A program made the position numbers and the translations under genes. A stretch of DNA of 43,996 nt from an uncultured Bacteroidales bacterium (GTDB lineage Bacteria > Bacteroidota > Bacteroidia > Bacteroidales > Bacteroidaceae): positions 1 through 43,996 of the forward strand of contig CACYGK010000033.1 of the NCBI GenBank assembly GCA_902774005.1, written 5' to 3'. The stretch's first letter is position 1. Each line of letters begins with the position of its first letter. Shown here one piece after another: positions 26,310 to 35,189 of the stretch. The notes beneath the pieces are model-generated. The model did not search any database and was not told the origin of the DNA. It was given only the letters and a program-made list of their open reading frames with translations.

Positions 26310-26837
26310 ATGGATTTCAAGGATCTTGTACAGAAACGACGCAGCATACGTAAGTTCACCGACGAGGAGATAAGCAGCGAACAGTTGCAACTGATTCTTC
26401 GGGCTGCACTTATGTCTCCCACAAGCAAGGGAACAAGAGCATGGCACTTCATCGTGGTAGATGATAAGGATATGCTTGAGAAGATGTCGAACGTAAGAGA
26501 GATGGGTAGTCAGTTCGTTGCCGGAGCAGCTGTGGCTATCGTGGTGCTAGGTGACAGGGATGTTACCGACGCATGGGTGGAAGATGCAGCACTTGCTGCT
26601 GTGACTATGCAGTATCAGGCTGCAGAACTCGGACTGGGCAGTTGCTGGTGTCATATCAGAAACCGATTCTCTGCCGTTCAGGAACCAGCCGACAATCTGT
26701 TGCGCTTCCTGCTGAAGTATCCTGAAAATCTTACTGCCGAATGTATTATCGGAATCGGACATCCTGCTATTGAGCGTAAGTTACAGGACGAGGACGGACT
26801 GAAGTGGGAGAATGTCAGTATCTACAAAAAAGATTAA
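26310..26837 (+). CDS. Nitroreductase family protein
   Basis: This 175-residue flavin-dependent oxidoreductase is of the small nitroreductase type. FMN-binding features are visible: RRSIRKFTDEEIS near residue 10, MSPTSKGTRAWHFIVV near 40, and AAVTMQYQAAELGLGSCWCHI near 110, followed by IIGIGHP. The substrate is not predictable. The frame is open from a GTG at 26271 inside the terminator hairpin; the ATG at 26310 (MDFKDLVQKRRS) is typical of the family. It is 3 bp from the following phosphatase gene, so co-translation is likely. Confidence 0.92.
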   Translation: MDFKDLVQKRRSIRKFTDEEISSEQLQLILRAALMSPTSKGTRAWHFIVVDDKDMLEKMSNVREMGSQFVAGAAVAIVVLGDRDVTDAWVEDAALAAVTMQYQAAELGLGSCWCHIRNRFSAVQEPADNLLRFLLKYPENLTAECIIGIGHPAIERKLQDEDGLKWENVSIYKKD

Positions 26838-26840
26838 ACG

Positions 26841-27359
26841 ATGATTAACTACGACCTGACAAAGATAAAGGCTCTGTTCTTTGACGTTGACGGTGTACTG
26901 TCGGCAGAAACTATAGGAATGCATCCTAACGGCGAACCTATGCGCACAGTCAATATCAAGGACGGCTATGCCCTGCAGCATGCCGTGAAGTGCGGACTGA
27001 TTATTGCCATCATTACCGGAGGTAAGACTGAAAGTATCAGAAAACGCTATGGGGGTCTGGGCATTAAGGAAGTGCATCTGGGTGTGGCTGTGAAGATAAA
27101 GATGTATGACGAACTGAAAGAGAAGTACGGACTGAAGGACGAAGAGATTCTTTATATGGGTGACGATGTACCCGACTACGAGGTTATGAAACAATGCGGA
27201 CTGCCTTGCTGTCCTGCCGATGCTGCTCCTGAAATAAAGGAGATATCAACATATATATCGCAGAAACGCGGTGGTATGGGATGTGGAAGAGATGTTTTGG
27301 AACAAATACTGAAGGCTCAGGGATTGTGGATGCACAATTCAAAAGCTTTCGGATGGTGA
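26841..27359 (+). CDS. kdsC: KdsC-like 3-deoxy-D-manno-octulosonate 8-phosphate phosphatase
   Basis: A 172-residue HAD-superfamily C0-type phosphatase. Motif I is FFDVDGVL (Asp15 nucleophile, Asp17), motif II is AIITGG, and motif III/IV is [11 protein letters not shown]. The size and the short capless build match KdsC, which removes phosphate from KDO 8-P in the synthesis of the lipopolysaccharide inner core; C0-type HADs act as tetramers. NeuNAc/KDN-9-phosphatases are a less likely alternative. It is followed by the longest heptamer array of the window. Confidence 0.9.
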   Translation: MINYDLTKIKALFFDVDGVLSAETIGMHPNGEPMRTVNIKDGYALQHAVKCGLIIAIITGGKTESIRKRYGGLGIKEVHLGVAVKIKMYDELKEKYGLKDEEILYMGDDVPDYEVMKQCGLPCCPADAAPEIKEISTYISQKRGGMGCGRDVLEQILKAQGLWMHNSKAFGW

Positions 27360-27367
27360 TGAGATAA

Positions 27368-27463
27368 GGGTTAAGGGTTAAAGGTTAAAGGTTAAAGGTT
27401 AAGGGTTAAAGGTTATAGAGCTTACGGCTTACAAGCTTACGGTTAATGGTCAATGGTCAATGG
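27368..27463. repeat. Seven-copy GGTTAA(A/G) heptamer array plus three-copy TCAATGG array
   Basis: Bases 27368-27416 are seven tandem 7-bp units of the form (A/G)GGTTAA, differing at one position (last unit AGGTTAT). A short linker with two cttacgg/acttacgg-like pieces follows. Bases 27443-27463 are TCAATGG units (first degenerate), which contain the maf start codon. The tract fills the gap between kdsC and maf. Confidence 0.92.
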
Positions 27464-28028
27464 AAATTATAAGATAATATTGGCATCGAATTCTCCAAGG
27501 AGAAAAGAACTGCTTGCTGGTTTGGGACTCCCTTTCGAGGTGAGGACCAAGAGTGGAATTGACGAGAGTTACCCGGAGGGATTGAGCGGAGAAGAGATTG
27601 CCTTGTATATTTCGAACAAGAAAGCCGAGGCATACAAGGTGGATATGGCAGATGACGAACTGATCATAACAGCCGACACAATTGTGTATGTTGAGGGAGA
27701 AGTATTGGGCAAGCCCAAGGACAAAGAGGATGCACGACGTATGTTCCACCTGATGAGGGGTAGGGAACACCAGGTAATAACCGGAGTGTGCATCGTAACA
27801 AAGGAAAAGACGGTTCAGTTTGCAAGTGTGACAGATGTCACCTTCGCCTGGCTGACTGACGAAGAGATAGATTACTATATCGACAAGTACAAACCATTTG
27901 ACAAGGCCGGTGCATACGGCATTCAGGAATGGATTGGATATGTCGGCATTACAGGCATAAATGGTTCGTACTACAATGTAGTGGGACTGCCTGTACAAAG
28001 ACTTTATACAGCGTTGAAAAGTTTTTAG
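27453..28028 (+). CDS. maf: Maf-like nucleoside triphosphate pyrophosphatase
   Basis: The 191-residue product is of the Maf/YhdE type, which hydrolyses dTTP/UTP or modified NTPs to monophosphates. Motifs are KIILASNSPRRKELL near the start (substrate-binding SxSPRR), LIITADTIVYVEGEVLGKP in the middle, and DKAGAYGIQEW with YYNVVGLPV near the end. The start codon at 27453 lies in the middle TCAATGG unit of the repeat array. The other two ATGs of the array (27446 and 27460) are in the other two frames. The C-terminus is complete. Confidence 0.93.
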   Translation: MVNGNYKIILASNSPRRKELLAGLGLPFEVRTKSGIDESYPEGLSGEEIALYISNKKAEAYKVDMADDELIITADTIVYVEGEVLGKPKDKEDARRMFHLMRGREHQVITGVCIVTKEKTVQFASVTDVTFAWLTDEEIDYYIDKYKPFDKAGAYGIQEWIGYVGITGINGSYYNVVGLPVQRLYTALKSF

Positions 28029-28039
28029 TTTTAGTAGAA

Positions 28040-29251
28040 ATGGAAAAGAGTATTTTTAGGATTATAATTGTTCTCATACTGCTGGCTCATGGAGTGGGGA
28101 GTATGGGACAGACTCCGTATAAGCGTTCCTCTTTGATAAGGGAACTGAAGTACAACATCAAGGACGGAGAATATAAGAAAGCTATTGATAACGTAAAACG
28201 TGCATTCGAGCAATATCCGGAAGAGACACGCCAGGATGCAGACTATTATTATTATAATGTGTTGGCAAACCATAATCTGGGTCTGGAAGAGGCAAAGAAG
28301 ATGTATCTGCAGGACAAGCCCGACACTACTAAGTATTTCGGTTTTGTGTACACGACGGTTGTCAATGCACTTACTTGTGACAGTCTGGGTATGATACCGA
28401 ACGGGAAGGGTAGGGTGAGCAACAAATATCATAAGGACATGCAGAATATCCTTGGTGTGAATGTTCCAAAACTGCCTGCCGCATCAAAGTATTTTTTCCA
28501 GAAACAGGATTACGGTAAGGCTTATGATTTTGCTGATTTGTATATCAGTATAAACGATTCGGTAAATGAGGAGGTTTGTACTGTAGCAGCAGTAGCTGTA
28601 TTATCAGCTTATGCCAAGAATGAATATAAGAAAGCTGTAAAACACGACAGGACTGCTCTGATGGACAGCAACCGTCATGAACAACTGCTTGAAGTGGTAT
28701 GTCTGTGTTATGAACAGTTGAAAGATACTGTCAACTATGAACAAAGACTTGAAGAAGGTACACATAAGTACCCCAAGAACAAGTACTTCTATGCTTCGCT
28801 TGCAAATCTGTATAATTCGCAACATAAATACAATAAGGCTCTAGAGACAATCAAGGAAGTGATAAAAGCAGACTGCTGCAACAGAGACCTTTGGTATATT
28901 AAAGGTACGGAAGAGATGCACCTGAGCGAAAGGGACAGCGCACTCTGTTCGTTCATCAGGGCTACAGAGATACAGGAAGATGATGCAGAGTCGCATTCCC
29001 GTATCGGGAATATATACCTGATAAAGTCGCATGATATATACGAACAACAGAAGACAGCTAAGGGTAAGGAACTGAAAATGCTGAAAGAACAGCTGAACAG
29101 TACGTATAAGAATGCAAAGGCTGCTTACGAACAGGCTCGCAGGTATGCAGAAGAGAGGACTGAATTGTGGCTATTGGGACTGAAAGAAGTTTACTACAAA
29201 CTCAATATGGGTAAGGAACTCATGTTGCTCGAAAAGAAATATCCGCAATAA
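28040..29251 (+). CDS. Exported TPR-repeat protein
   Basis: This 403-residue protein has a signal peptide (MEKSIFRIIIVLILLAHGVG, ending SMGQ). It is followed by tandem TPR helices from about residue 25 to the end, for example LIRELKYNIKDGEYKKAI, YFYASLANLYNSQHKYNKAL and CSFIRATEIQEDDAESHSRI. No catalytic motif is visible. A scaffold role in the periplasm is inferred. The frame is open from 27929 within maf, but the ATG at 28040, 12 bp after the maf stop, gives the complete signal peptide. It is similar in build to the TPR gene downstream of gyrA but not an obvious recent duplicate. Confidence 0.82.
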   Translation: MEKSIFRIIIVLILLAHGVGSMGQTPYKRSSLIRELKYNIKDGEYKKAIDNVKRAFEQYPEETRQDADYYYYNVLANHNLGLEEAKKMYLQDKPDTTKYFGFVYTTVVNALTCDSLGMIPNGKGRVSNKYHKDMQNILGVNVPKLPAASKYFFQKQDYGKAYDFADLYISINDSVNEEVCTVAAVAVLSAYAKNEYKKAVKHDRTALMDSNRHEQLLEVVCLCYEQLKDTVNYEQRLEEGTHKYPKNKYFYASLANLYNSQHKYNKALETIKEVIKADCCNRDLWYIKGTEEMHLSERDSALCSFIRATEIQEDDAESHSRIGNIYLIKSHDIYEQQKTAKGKELKMLKEQLNSTYKNAKAAYEQARRYAEERTELWLLGLKEVYYKLNMGKELMLLEKKYPQ

Positions 29252-29285
29252 ATTTTCGTTTATAATTAAAATCATCCCCAAACAA

Positions 29286-30116
29286 ATGATTCTTTTCCCC
29301 AATGCAAAAATAAATATCGGTCTGAATGTAGTGGAACGTCGTCCTGACGGCTACCATAATCTGGAGAGTATTTTCTATCCGATAAACATTTACGACCGTC
29401 TGCAGATTGAACCCGATACGGAAAAGGTGTCGGGGGTATGCAGCGTGGAATTGTCAGGAATTGCAATCCAGGGAGCCGTTGAGGATAATCTTGTCGTCAA
29501 GGCATATAATCTGATTTGGGAGAAGTATCATATACCAGCCGTAAAAGTTAAGTTGAACAAACTCATTCCGATGGGTGCCGGACTGGGTGGAGGATCGAGC
29601 GATGCTGCATATATGCTGAAAGGACTCAATGAGTTATTCGCTCTGAATATTCCCGAAGAGGAACTGGAACAGATGGCTGCCCGACTGGGTGCCGACTGTG
29701 CCATATTCATAAAGAACAGACCTGTTTATGCTACAGGAATCGGAAATATCTTCCATTACGACGTGAATATTCCTCCTCTGACCGGTAAGTATCTGCTACT
29801 CGTAAAACCGGAAGTATTCGTATCGACACGCGATGCTTATTCCATGATTCATCCCGGACAGCCGCAATACAGTCTGACAGAGAGTATATGCATGCCAATA
29901 TCTCAATGGAAAGAAAGAATTGTGAACGACTTCGAAAAGAGCGTCTTTGCAAAGTTCCCGCTTATTCGTCAGGTAAAAGACACCCTGTACGATATGGGAG
30001 CAGAATATGCAAGCATGTCAGGCAGCGGATCGTCTGTTTTCGGTATCTTCAACACTCCTGTTGAAGGCTTTGAGGAGAAGTTCGACGGCATGTTCTCAGT
30101 ACAAATAAAAATGTAA
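29286..30116 (+). CDS. ispE: 4-diphosphocytidyl-2-C-methyl-D-erythritol kinase
   Basis: The 276-residue GHMP kinase phosphorylates CDP-methylerythritol in the non-mevalonate isoprenoid pathway. Signatures are FPNAKINIGLNVVERRPDGYH at the start (substrate binding), the ATP loop IPMGAGLGGGSSDAAYML (about 94-111) and the C-terminal YASMSGSGSSVFGIF. The gene is of normal length and sits 4 bp before the aminotransferase gene. It should be essential where the pathway is the only source of isoprenoids. Confidence 0.96.
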   Translation: MILFPNAKINIGLNVVERRPDGYHNLESIFYPINIYDRLQIEPDTEKVSGVCSVELSGIAIQGAVEDNLVVKAYNLIWEKYHIPAVKVKLNKLIPMGAGLGGGSSDAAYMLKGLNELFALNIPEEELEQMAARLGADCAIFIKNRPVYATGIGNIFHYDVNIPPLTGKYLLLVKPEVFVSTRDAYSMIHPGQPQYSLTESICMPISQWKERIVNDFEKSVFAKFPLIRQVKDTLYDMGAEYASMSGSGSSVFGIFNTPVEGFEEKFDGMFSVQIKM

Positions 30117-30120
30117 GACT

Positions 30121-31233
30121 ATGAACGTTAAATTCCTTGATTTACAGGCAATAAACCAGTCGTTCGGAAAAGAACTCACAGCCGCCGCCGATGGTGTAAT
30201 CAGTTCCGGGTGGTATCTGAGAAGCTCCCAAACAGAGGCATTCGAAGCAGAGTGGGGGACTTACTGCAATGCCAAATATGCCGTAGGGGTAGGTAACGGA
30301 CTCGATGCGCTGCGCCTTGTACTGATGGCATGGAAGATAATGTACGGTTGGAAGTATGGAGATGAGGTCATAGTACCGGCTAACACCTTCATTGCTACAG
30401 CCTTAGCCGTGTCACAAGCAGGTCTGAAACCCGTTTTTTGTGATGTAAATCAGGAAGATGCGTTGATATGTACGGATGAAAACTATCTGAAAACACTTTT
30501 AACTCCAAAAACCAGATGTGTCATTCCTGTACATCTTTACGGACAGGTTGCAAATCTGAATAAGCTGCATGAATTTACTGAAAGTCAAGGACTTATGGTA
30601 CTTGAAGATGCTTGTCAGAGTCATGGAGCAAAAACCGATTACAAGGGGAATCGTACATGTGCATACAGTTTCTATCCGGGCAAGAATCTCGGTGCCTTGG
30701 GTGATGGTGGTTGCGTGACAACAGACGACAAGGAATTGGCAACGTTGGTACGTAATCTAGCCAATTATGGTCAGACAGTAAAATATCTGCACGATTATCA
30801 AGGACTGAATTCCCGTCTTGACGAAATTCAGGCAGCAATTCTCAGAGTAAAACTCCGCAGACTGGATACCGATAACCGGCGACGTATTGAAATAGCAAAA
30901 TATTACTACAGCGAAATTTCTTCAGAATTTGCAAACTCAAATGTAAGTCAGTTGAATTTCGTTGCTGACGGAAGTCATGTTTATCACATTTTCCCATATA
31001 TATGTGAGAACCGTCAGAAAACGCAGCAATTTTTGAAAGAAAACGGAATTGAAACGCAAATTCATTATCCAGTACCATGTCATAAGCAGAAAGCATATAA
31101 TTCGTATAAAGATGTCAGTTTGAAAAATGCAGAGTATCTGGCAGAACACGAATTATCGTTACCGATTTCACCAGTAATGACAGACGAAGCTGTGGAATAC
31201 GTTATCAGAAATCTGAAAAGCTTAAGAAACTAG
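30121..31233 (+). CDS. DegT/DnrJ/EryC1/StrS family sugar aminotransferase
   Basis: This 370-residue PLP enzyme transfers an amino group to a nucleotide-linked keto-sugar, as in O-antigen or capsule precursor synthesis. The catalytic lysine is K188 in SFYPGKNLGALGDGG. The N-terminal VKFLDLQAINQSF and EVIVPANTFIATALAV, the central EDACQSHGA and the substrate-binding GLNSRLDEIQAAIL are family typical. It resembles FdtB-type 3-amino transaminases, but the sugar cannot be assigned. No other nucleotide-sugar genes are nearby. It follows ispE by 4 bp and ends in a CTAG-rich tract. Confidence 0.88.
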   Translation: MNVKFLDLQAINQSFGKELTAAADGVISSGWYLRSSQTEAFEAEWGTYCNAKYAVGVGNGLDALRLVLMAWKIMYGWKYGDEVIVPANTFIATALAVSQAGLKPVFCDVNQEDALICTDENYLKTLLTPKTRCVIPVHLYGQVANLNKLHEFTESQGLMVLEDACQSHGAKTDYKGNRTCAYSFYPGKNLGALGDGGCVTTDDKELATLVRNLANYGQTVKYLHDYQGLNSRLDEIQAAILRVKLRRLDTDNRRRIEIAKYYYSEISSEFANSNVSQLNFVADGSHVYHIFPYICENRQKTQQFLKENGIETQIHYPVPCHKQKAYNSYKDVSLKNAEYLAEHELSLPISPVMTDEAVEYVIRNLKSLRN

Positions 31234-31304
31234 ATTACTAGAAGAACAACTAGAACAACTAGAAGAATTACTAGAATTACTAGAAGAACAAGAAAGACTA
31301 GGGA
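31230..31304. repeat. CTAG-rich tract anchored on the aminotransferase stop codon
   Basis: From the stop codon (TAG at 31231-31233) the tetramer CTAG occurs seven times in about 72 bp, in units such as ACTAGAA, ATTACTAGAA and CAACTAGAA with irregular 8-, 9- and 12-bp spacing. CTAG is usually rare in bacterial DNA, so the cluster is not expected by chance. Confidence 0.85.
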
Positions 31305-31565
31305 AACTTTAAAAGAGAATAGAGCATAAGCCCTAAAATAGCTATTTAACATAATCGTCATTCAAGTAAAAAAGCGCAACAAGAAAAATACGTGTCATTT
31401 TTTGGAGAAAATGGACAATACTATATAAATGTTGGGCGATTTTGGGGAATTTAAGTTTTTTTAAAACATTTCTTTGGAAGATTATTCATGGATAACGAAA
31501 AAAAAACGTTTTCTTTGCATGAAGAAATACAACCTTTAAAAACCAATTACAAAACTAAAAATATT
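31305..31565. other. Non-coding leader region upstream of galM
   Basis: The 330-bp gap from 31234 contains the CTAG tract, a perfect 12-bp palindrome AAATAGCTATTT (31336-31347) and AT-rich DNA with several T and A runs. A galM-operon promoter is expected here, but I could not fix a convincing TAnnTTTG element. An in-frame ATG at 31488 would extend GalM by 26 residues of atypical sequence. Confidence 0.5.
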
Positions 31566-32648
31566 ATGAGCACAGTTCAACCAAAACTAAGTGGATTGAA
31601 GCCAGAGAATTTCCAGAAGGAAATCAATGGCAAAAAGACAGATCTTTATACGTTAGTAAACAATGATGGCTACGAAGTATCAATAACCAATTATGGTGGT
31701 GCTATCGTAGCTATTATGGTTCCTGACAAGGACGGAAAAGTTGCAAATGTCATTCAGGGACATGATAACATCGATGATGTTGTCAATTCTCCCGAGCCAT
31801 ATCTGTCAACTCTTATCGGTCGTTTCGGAAACCGTATCTGCAAGGGAAAATTCCAACTGAACGGTAAAGAATACAATCTGGCTATCAACAATGGTCCAAA
31901 CGCACTTCATGGTGGTCCTACAGGTCTGCACGCACAGGTTTGGGAAGCATATCAGACAGGCAATCAGAGTCTGACTCTCAACATCGTTCTCCCATACGGA
32001 CATGAAGGTTTCTCAGGTGAAGTAAAGATTTCAGTAGAATTCACTTGGACAGATGATAATGAGTTAGTTATCGAATATCTTGCCACAACAAACAAGAAGA
32101 CAATCATCAACCTGACTCATCATGCATTCTTCTCTCTGCAAGGTATTGCAAATCCAACTCCAAGCATCGATGATCAGATTCTGGAAATGAACTGCGATTT
32201 CTTCATTCCAATTGACGATACAAGCATTCCTACAGGCGAAATTCTTAGTGTTAAGGGTACTCCGTTCGACTTTACTTCTCCAAAGCCTGTCGGCAAGGAT
32301 ATCGATGCTGACGACCAGCAGATCAAGAATGGTGCCGGCTACGACCACTGCTGGGTTTGTAACAAGAAGGAAGTTGGCGAACTCACATTCGTAGGACGTC
32401 TGACAGAACCGAAGTCTGCACGTACTCTGGAGATTTATACAACAGAACCAGGCGTACAGATTTACACCGACAACTGGGCTACAGGCTACCCTATCCAGTT
32501 TGGTGCCACTGCCCCACGCCGTTCAAGCATCTGTTTCGAATGTCAGCACTTCCCCGATTCTCCAAACCGTCCATACTTCCCGTCTACTGTTCTGAAGCCG
32601 GGTGAGAAGTACACTCAGAAGACTATCTATAAGTTTGGAGTGAAATAG
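31566..32648 (+). CDS. galM: Aldose 1-epimerase (galactose mutarotase)
   Basis: The 360-residue enzyme interconverts alpha and beta anomers of galactose/glucose. Signatures are VSITNYGGAIVAIMVPD, LIGRFGNRICKGKFQL, NNGPNALHGGPTGLHAQVWE, the catalytic His in INLTHHAFFSL, DHCW and the catalytic Glu in TTEPGVQIYTDNW. There is no signal peptide in the version starting at 31566, so it is cytoplasmic, unlike many secreted Bacteroidetes homologues. The upstream ATG at 31488 adds a poorly conserved stretch and is not preferred. It leads a galM-transporter-galK operon with gaps of 46 and 31 bp. Confidence 0.94.
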   Translation: MSTVQPKLSGLKPENFQKEINGKKTDLYTLVNNDGYEVSITNYGGAIVAIMVPDKDGKVANVIQGHDNIDDVVNSPEPYLSTLIGRFGNRICKGKFQLNGKEYNLAINNGPNALHGGPTGLHAQVWEAYQTGNQSLTLNIVLPYGHEGFSGEVKISVEFTWTDDNELVIEYLATTNKKTIINLTHHAFFSLQGIANPTPSIDDQILEMNCDFFIPIDDTSIPTGEILSVKGTPFDFTSPKPVGKDIDADDQQIKNGAGYDHCWVCNKKEVGELTFVGRLTEPKSARTLEIYTTEPGVQIYTDNWATGYPIQFGATAPRRSSICFECQHFPDSPNRPYFPSTVLKPGEKYTQKTIYKFGVK

Positions 32649-32694
32649 GCTCTACCCTACTCTATAGACGTAAATCCCTAAATATTAATAAATT

Positions 32695-33927
32695 ATGGCA
32701 CAAAACAAACCGAATTATCTATTTCCTCTGATCATCGTGTTCATTGTGTGTTTCCTCATCGGATTTATCACTACGATGAACAACTCAATGATTGAATTCT
32801 GTAAAGAAGCATTCAAACTGACTGATACGCAAGGACAGTTGGTCAACACCTTCTTCTACGGAGCTTATTTCTTCTCTATCCCCTTTGCTATGATGATGAG
32901 CAAAATCGGTTACAAGGCAACTCTTGTACTCGGTCTGACAGTCGTAGGTATCGGATTTATTGCAAACAACCTTGGTGTTACGGCAGCCCTCGGTACAACG
33001 AGTGTTTATACAGTATTCCTTTGCTGTATGAGTATCGTAGCCCTTGGTGTTGTAATGCTTCAGTTGGTAGCAAATCCTTACGTAATGGTACTTGGAGCTC
33101 CTGAAAGCGGTGCTTTTCGTATGACGCTCTCTCAGGCTCTGAACTCTGTAGCAACTACAGTTGCCCCAATCTTCATTACTTATGTGATTATCGCCGGCAA
33201 ACCAAAGCTTCCTGAGAACGTGCCTGGTCCGTTCCTCATGCTTGGTATCTTTGCAATCGTCATTGCAGCAATTCTGTTCTTCATCAAGTTGCCAGATCCC
33301 GATAAGGATAAGGCTGCTGAGGCAGAAGTAGATTCAGCTGCTGACCTGAAGCAGTATAAGAGCAGCGTATTCAAGTATCCGCACGTATGGTTCGGAGCAC
33401 TTGCAATCGCAATGTACATGGGTCTTGAGATTGGTATCCCATCGATGCTTCCTGCATATTGGAAGGCAGACCCTTCACTTCCAGGCTCTGCAACTGACTA
33501 TCTGCCATTGTACTGGGGCGGTATGATGGTAGGCCGTTTCTTGGGTTCTGCAATCCTTGCCAAGTTCAAGGCTCGCACGCTGCTTTCATGCTGTCTGATT
33601 CTCGGAGCTGCCTGTGTAGGTATCTCATTCTTCCTTCCAGGCATGTACGCAGTATATGCAATGCTTGCAGCAGGTCTGTTCCACTCAGTCATGTGGCCAC
33701 TCATCTTCAACCTCGGACTCCAGGAGCTCGGTCCTCACACAAAGAACGCATCCGGACTTATCAACATGGGTGTTCTTGGTGGTGCCACTCTCCCACTCCT
33801 CATGGGTACGGTCGTTGACAACCCGTCACTCGGCGTTGGTGTTGCCATCATGATGATGTTCGTTTACTATGCATACGTATTCTGGTTCTGCAACTTCGGC
33901 AGCAAGATTGGAATCAATGTAAAATAA
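32695..33927 (+). CDS. gluP: Sugar:H+ symporter of the FucP/GluP family (glucose/galactose transporter)
   Basis: This 410-residue protein of the major facilitator superfamily has about 12 transmembrane helices, with a charged cytoplasmic loop in the middle (PDPDKDKAAEAEVDSAADLK). The N-terminal block FLIGFITTMNNSMIEFCKEAF and VNTFFYGAYFFSIPFAMMM, the block VVMLQLVANPYVMVLGAPE and the ASGLINMGVLGGATLPLLMG block are typical of the GluP/FucP group. Its position between galM and galK makes galactose (possibly glucose) the likely substrate. It lies in the inner membrane. Confidence 0.93.
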   Translation: MAQNKPNYLFPLIIVFIVCFLIGFITTMNNSMIEFCKEAFKLTDTQGQLVNTFFYGAYFFSIPFAMMMSKIGYKATLVLGLTVVGIGFIANNLGVTAALGTTSVYTVFLCCMSIVALGVVMLQLVANPYVMVLGAPESGAFRMTLSQALNSVATTVAPIFITYVIIAGKPKLPENVPGPFLMLGIFAIVIAAILFFIKLPDPDKDKAAEAEVDSAADLKQYKSSVFKYPHVWFGALAIAMYMGLEIGIPSMLPAYWKADPSLPGSATDYLPLYWGGMMVGRFLGSAILAKFKARTLLSCCLILGAACVGISFFLPGMYAVYAMLAAGLFHSVMWPLIFNLGLQELGPHTKNASGLINMGVLGGATLPLLMGTVVDNPSLGVGVAIMMMFVYYAYVFWFCNFGSKIGINVK

Positions 33928-33958
33928 TAATAACCTCAAACAAAAAAAATTTAAGACT

Positions 33959-35125
33959 ATGAGACTGAAAATTGACGACGTACGCAGTCGTTTCCTGAAG
34001 CATCTTGGTGGCGAACCAGGCTCAGTTTATGCCTCACCAGGTCGTATCAACCTCATTGGTGAGCACACAGATTATAACGGTGGATTTGTATTCCCAGGTG
34101 CAGTTGAACAGGGAATGATTGCAGAGATCCGTCCGAACGGAACCCGTACCATCAAGGCTTACTCTATCGACCTTAAGGACTATGACGAGTTCTCACTCGA
34201 CGACCCTAAGGGACCAAAGGCAAGTCACTTCCGCTATCTCTACGGAGTAGCAAAGGAGATGGAGAAGCTGGGCGTTCCTGTAATGGGATTTGATACAGCA
34301 TTTGCAGGCGACGTGCCACTCGGTGCAGGTATGTCTTCATCTGCCGCACTCGAGTCAACATACGCATTTGCAATCAACGACCTCTTCGGCGACAACAAGA
34401 TTAGCAAGATGGACCTTGCAAAGGTAGGTCAGGCTACAGAGCACAACTACCTCGGACTCAACTGCGGTATCATGGACCAGTTCGCATCTGTTCACGGAAA
34501 GAAGGGCAACCTCATGCGTCTCGACTGCCGTAGCGGCGAATTTGAGTACTTCCCATGGAATCCGAAGGGATACAGACTCGTTCTCATCAACTCTTGTGTA
34601 AAGCACGAGTTGGCTGGTAGTCCGTACAACGACCGTCGTAACTCTTGTGAAAACTGCGTGAAAGCTATCAAGGCTCTCCACCCGGATAAGGAAATCACTA
34701 CCCTTCGCGAAGCTACTTGGGAAGAACTCAAGGAAATCGAAGGCAAGGTTTCAGCAGAAGACATCAAACGTGCTAAATTCGTCCTTGGCGAAAAAGACCG
34801 CGTGCTTGCAGTCTGCGACGCTCTAGAAAAGGGCGACTACGAGACAGTAGGTCAGAAGATGTACGAGACCCACTACGGACTCTCTAAAGAGTATGAAGTA
34901 TCATGCGAAGAACTTGACTTCCTCAACGACATCGCAAAGGAATGCTCCGTAACCGGTTCACGTATCATGGGTGGTGGCTTCGGCGGTTGTACAATCAACC
35001 TCGTTGCCGACGAACTCTACGACAACTTCGTAAAGACAGCAGTCAAGAAGTTCGAAGAGAAGTACGGCAAGAAGCCAATCGTTATCGATGTAGTCATCGG
35101 CGACGGCTCTCGCAAACTCTGCTAA
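33959..35125 (+). CDS. galK: Galactokinase
   Basis: The 388-residue GHMP-family kinase phosphorylates alpha-galactose at C1, the first step of the Leloir pathway after GalM. The galactokinase signature GRINLIGEHTDYNGGFVFPG is near residue 24, the ATP loop GDVPLGAGMSSSAALE near 117, the catalytic Asp in NCGIMDQFAS near 178, and the C-terminal GSRIMGGGFGGCTINLV near 335. galT and galE are not in this window. The gene is complete and ends 26 bp before a hairpin. Confidence 0.96.
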   Translation: MRLKIDDVRSRFLKHLGGEPGSVYASPGRINLIGEHTDYNGGFVFPGAVEQGMIAEIRPNGTRTIKAYSIDLKDYDEFSLDDPKGPKASHFRYLYGVAKEMEKLGVPVMGFDTAFAGDVPLGAGMSSSAALESTYAFAINDLFGDNKISKMDLAKVGQATEHNYLGLNCGIMDQFASVHGKKGNLMRLDCRSGEFEYFPWNPKGYRLVLINSCVKHELAGSPYNDRRNSCENCVKAIKALHPDKEITTLREATWEELKEIEGKVSAEDIKRAKFVLGEKDRVLAVCDALEKGDYETVGQKMYETHYGLSKEYEVSCEELDFLNDIAKECSVTGSRIMGGGFGGCTINLVADELYDNFVKTAVKKFEEKYGKKPIVIDVVIGDGSRKLC

Positions 35126-35150
35126 CACATTATTTATAATATGCGAAAGT

Positions 35151-35177
35151 GAGGTGGATTCTTCATGGATCCACCTC
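35151..35177 (+). terminator. Hairpin between galK and the DUF4421 gene
   Basis: Perfect 9-bp arms gaggtggat (35151-35159) and atccacctc (35169-35177) enclose a 9-base loop. No T-run follows, so it is at best a weak intrinsic terminator. It ends 12 bases before the next start codon and could instead affect translation of that gene or protect the galK mRNA end. Confidence 0.5.
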
Positions 35178-35189
35178 CTCGTATGTGTA

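Noticed and set aside
31488-31565. Upstream start for GalM.
   Set aside because: The extra 26 residues are Lys/Thr/Asn-rich and not family-like; the ATG at 31566 matches homologues.
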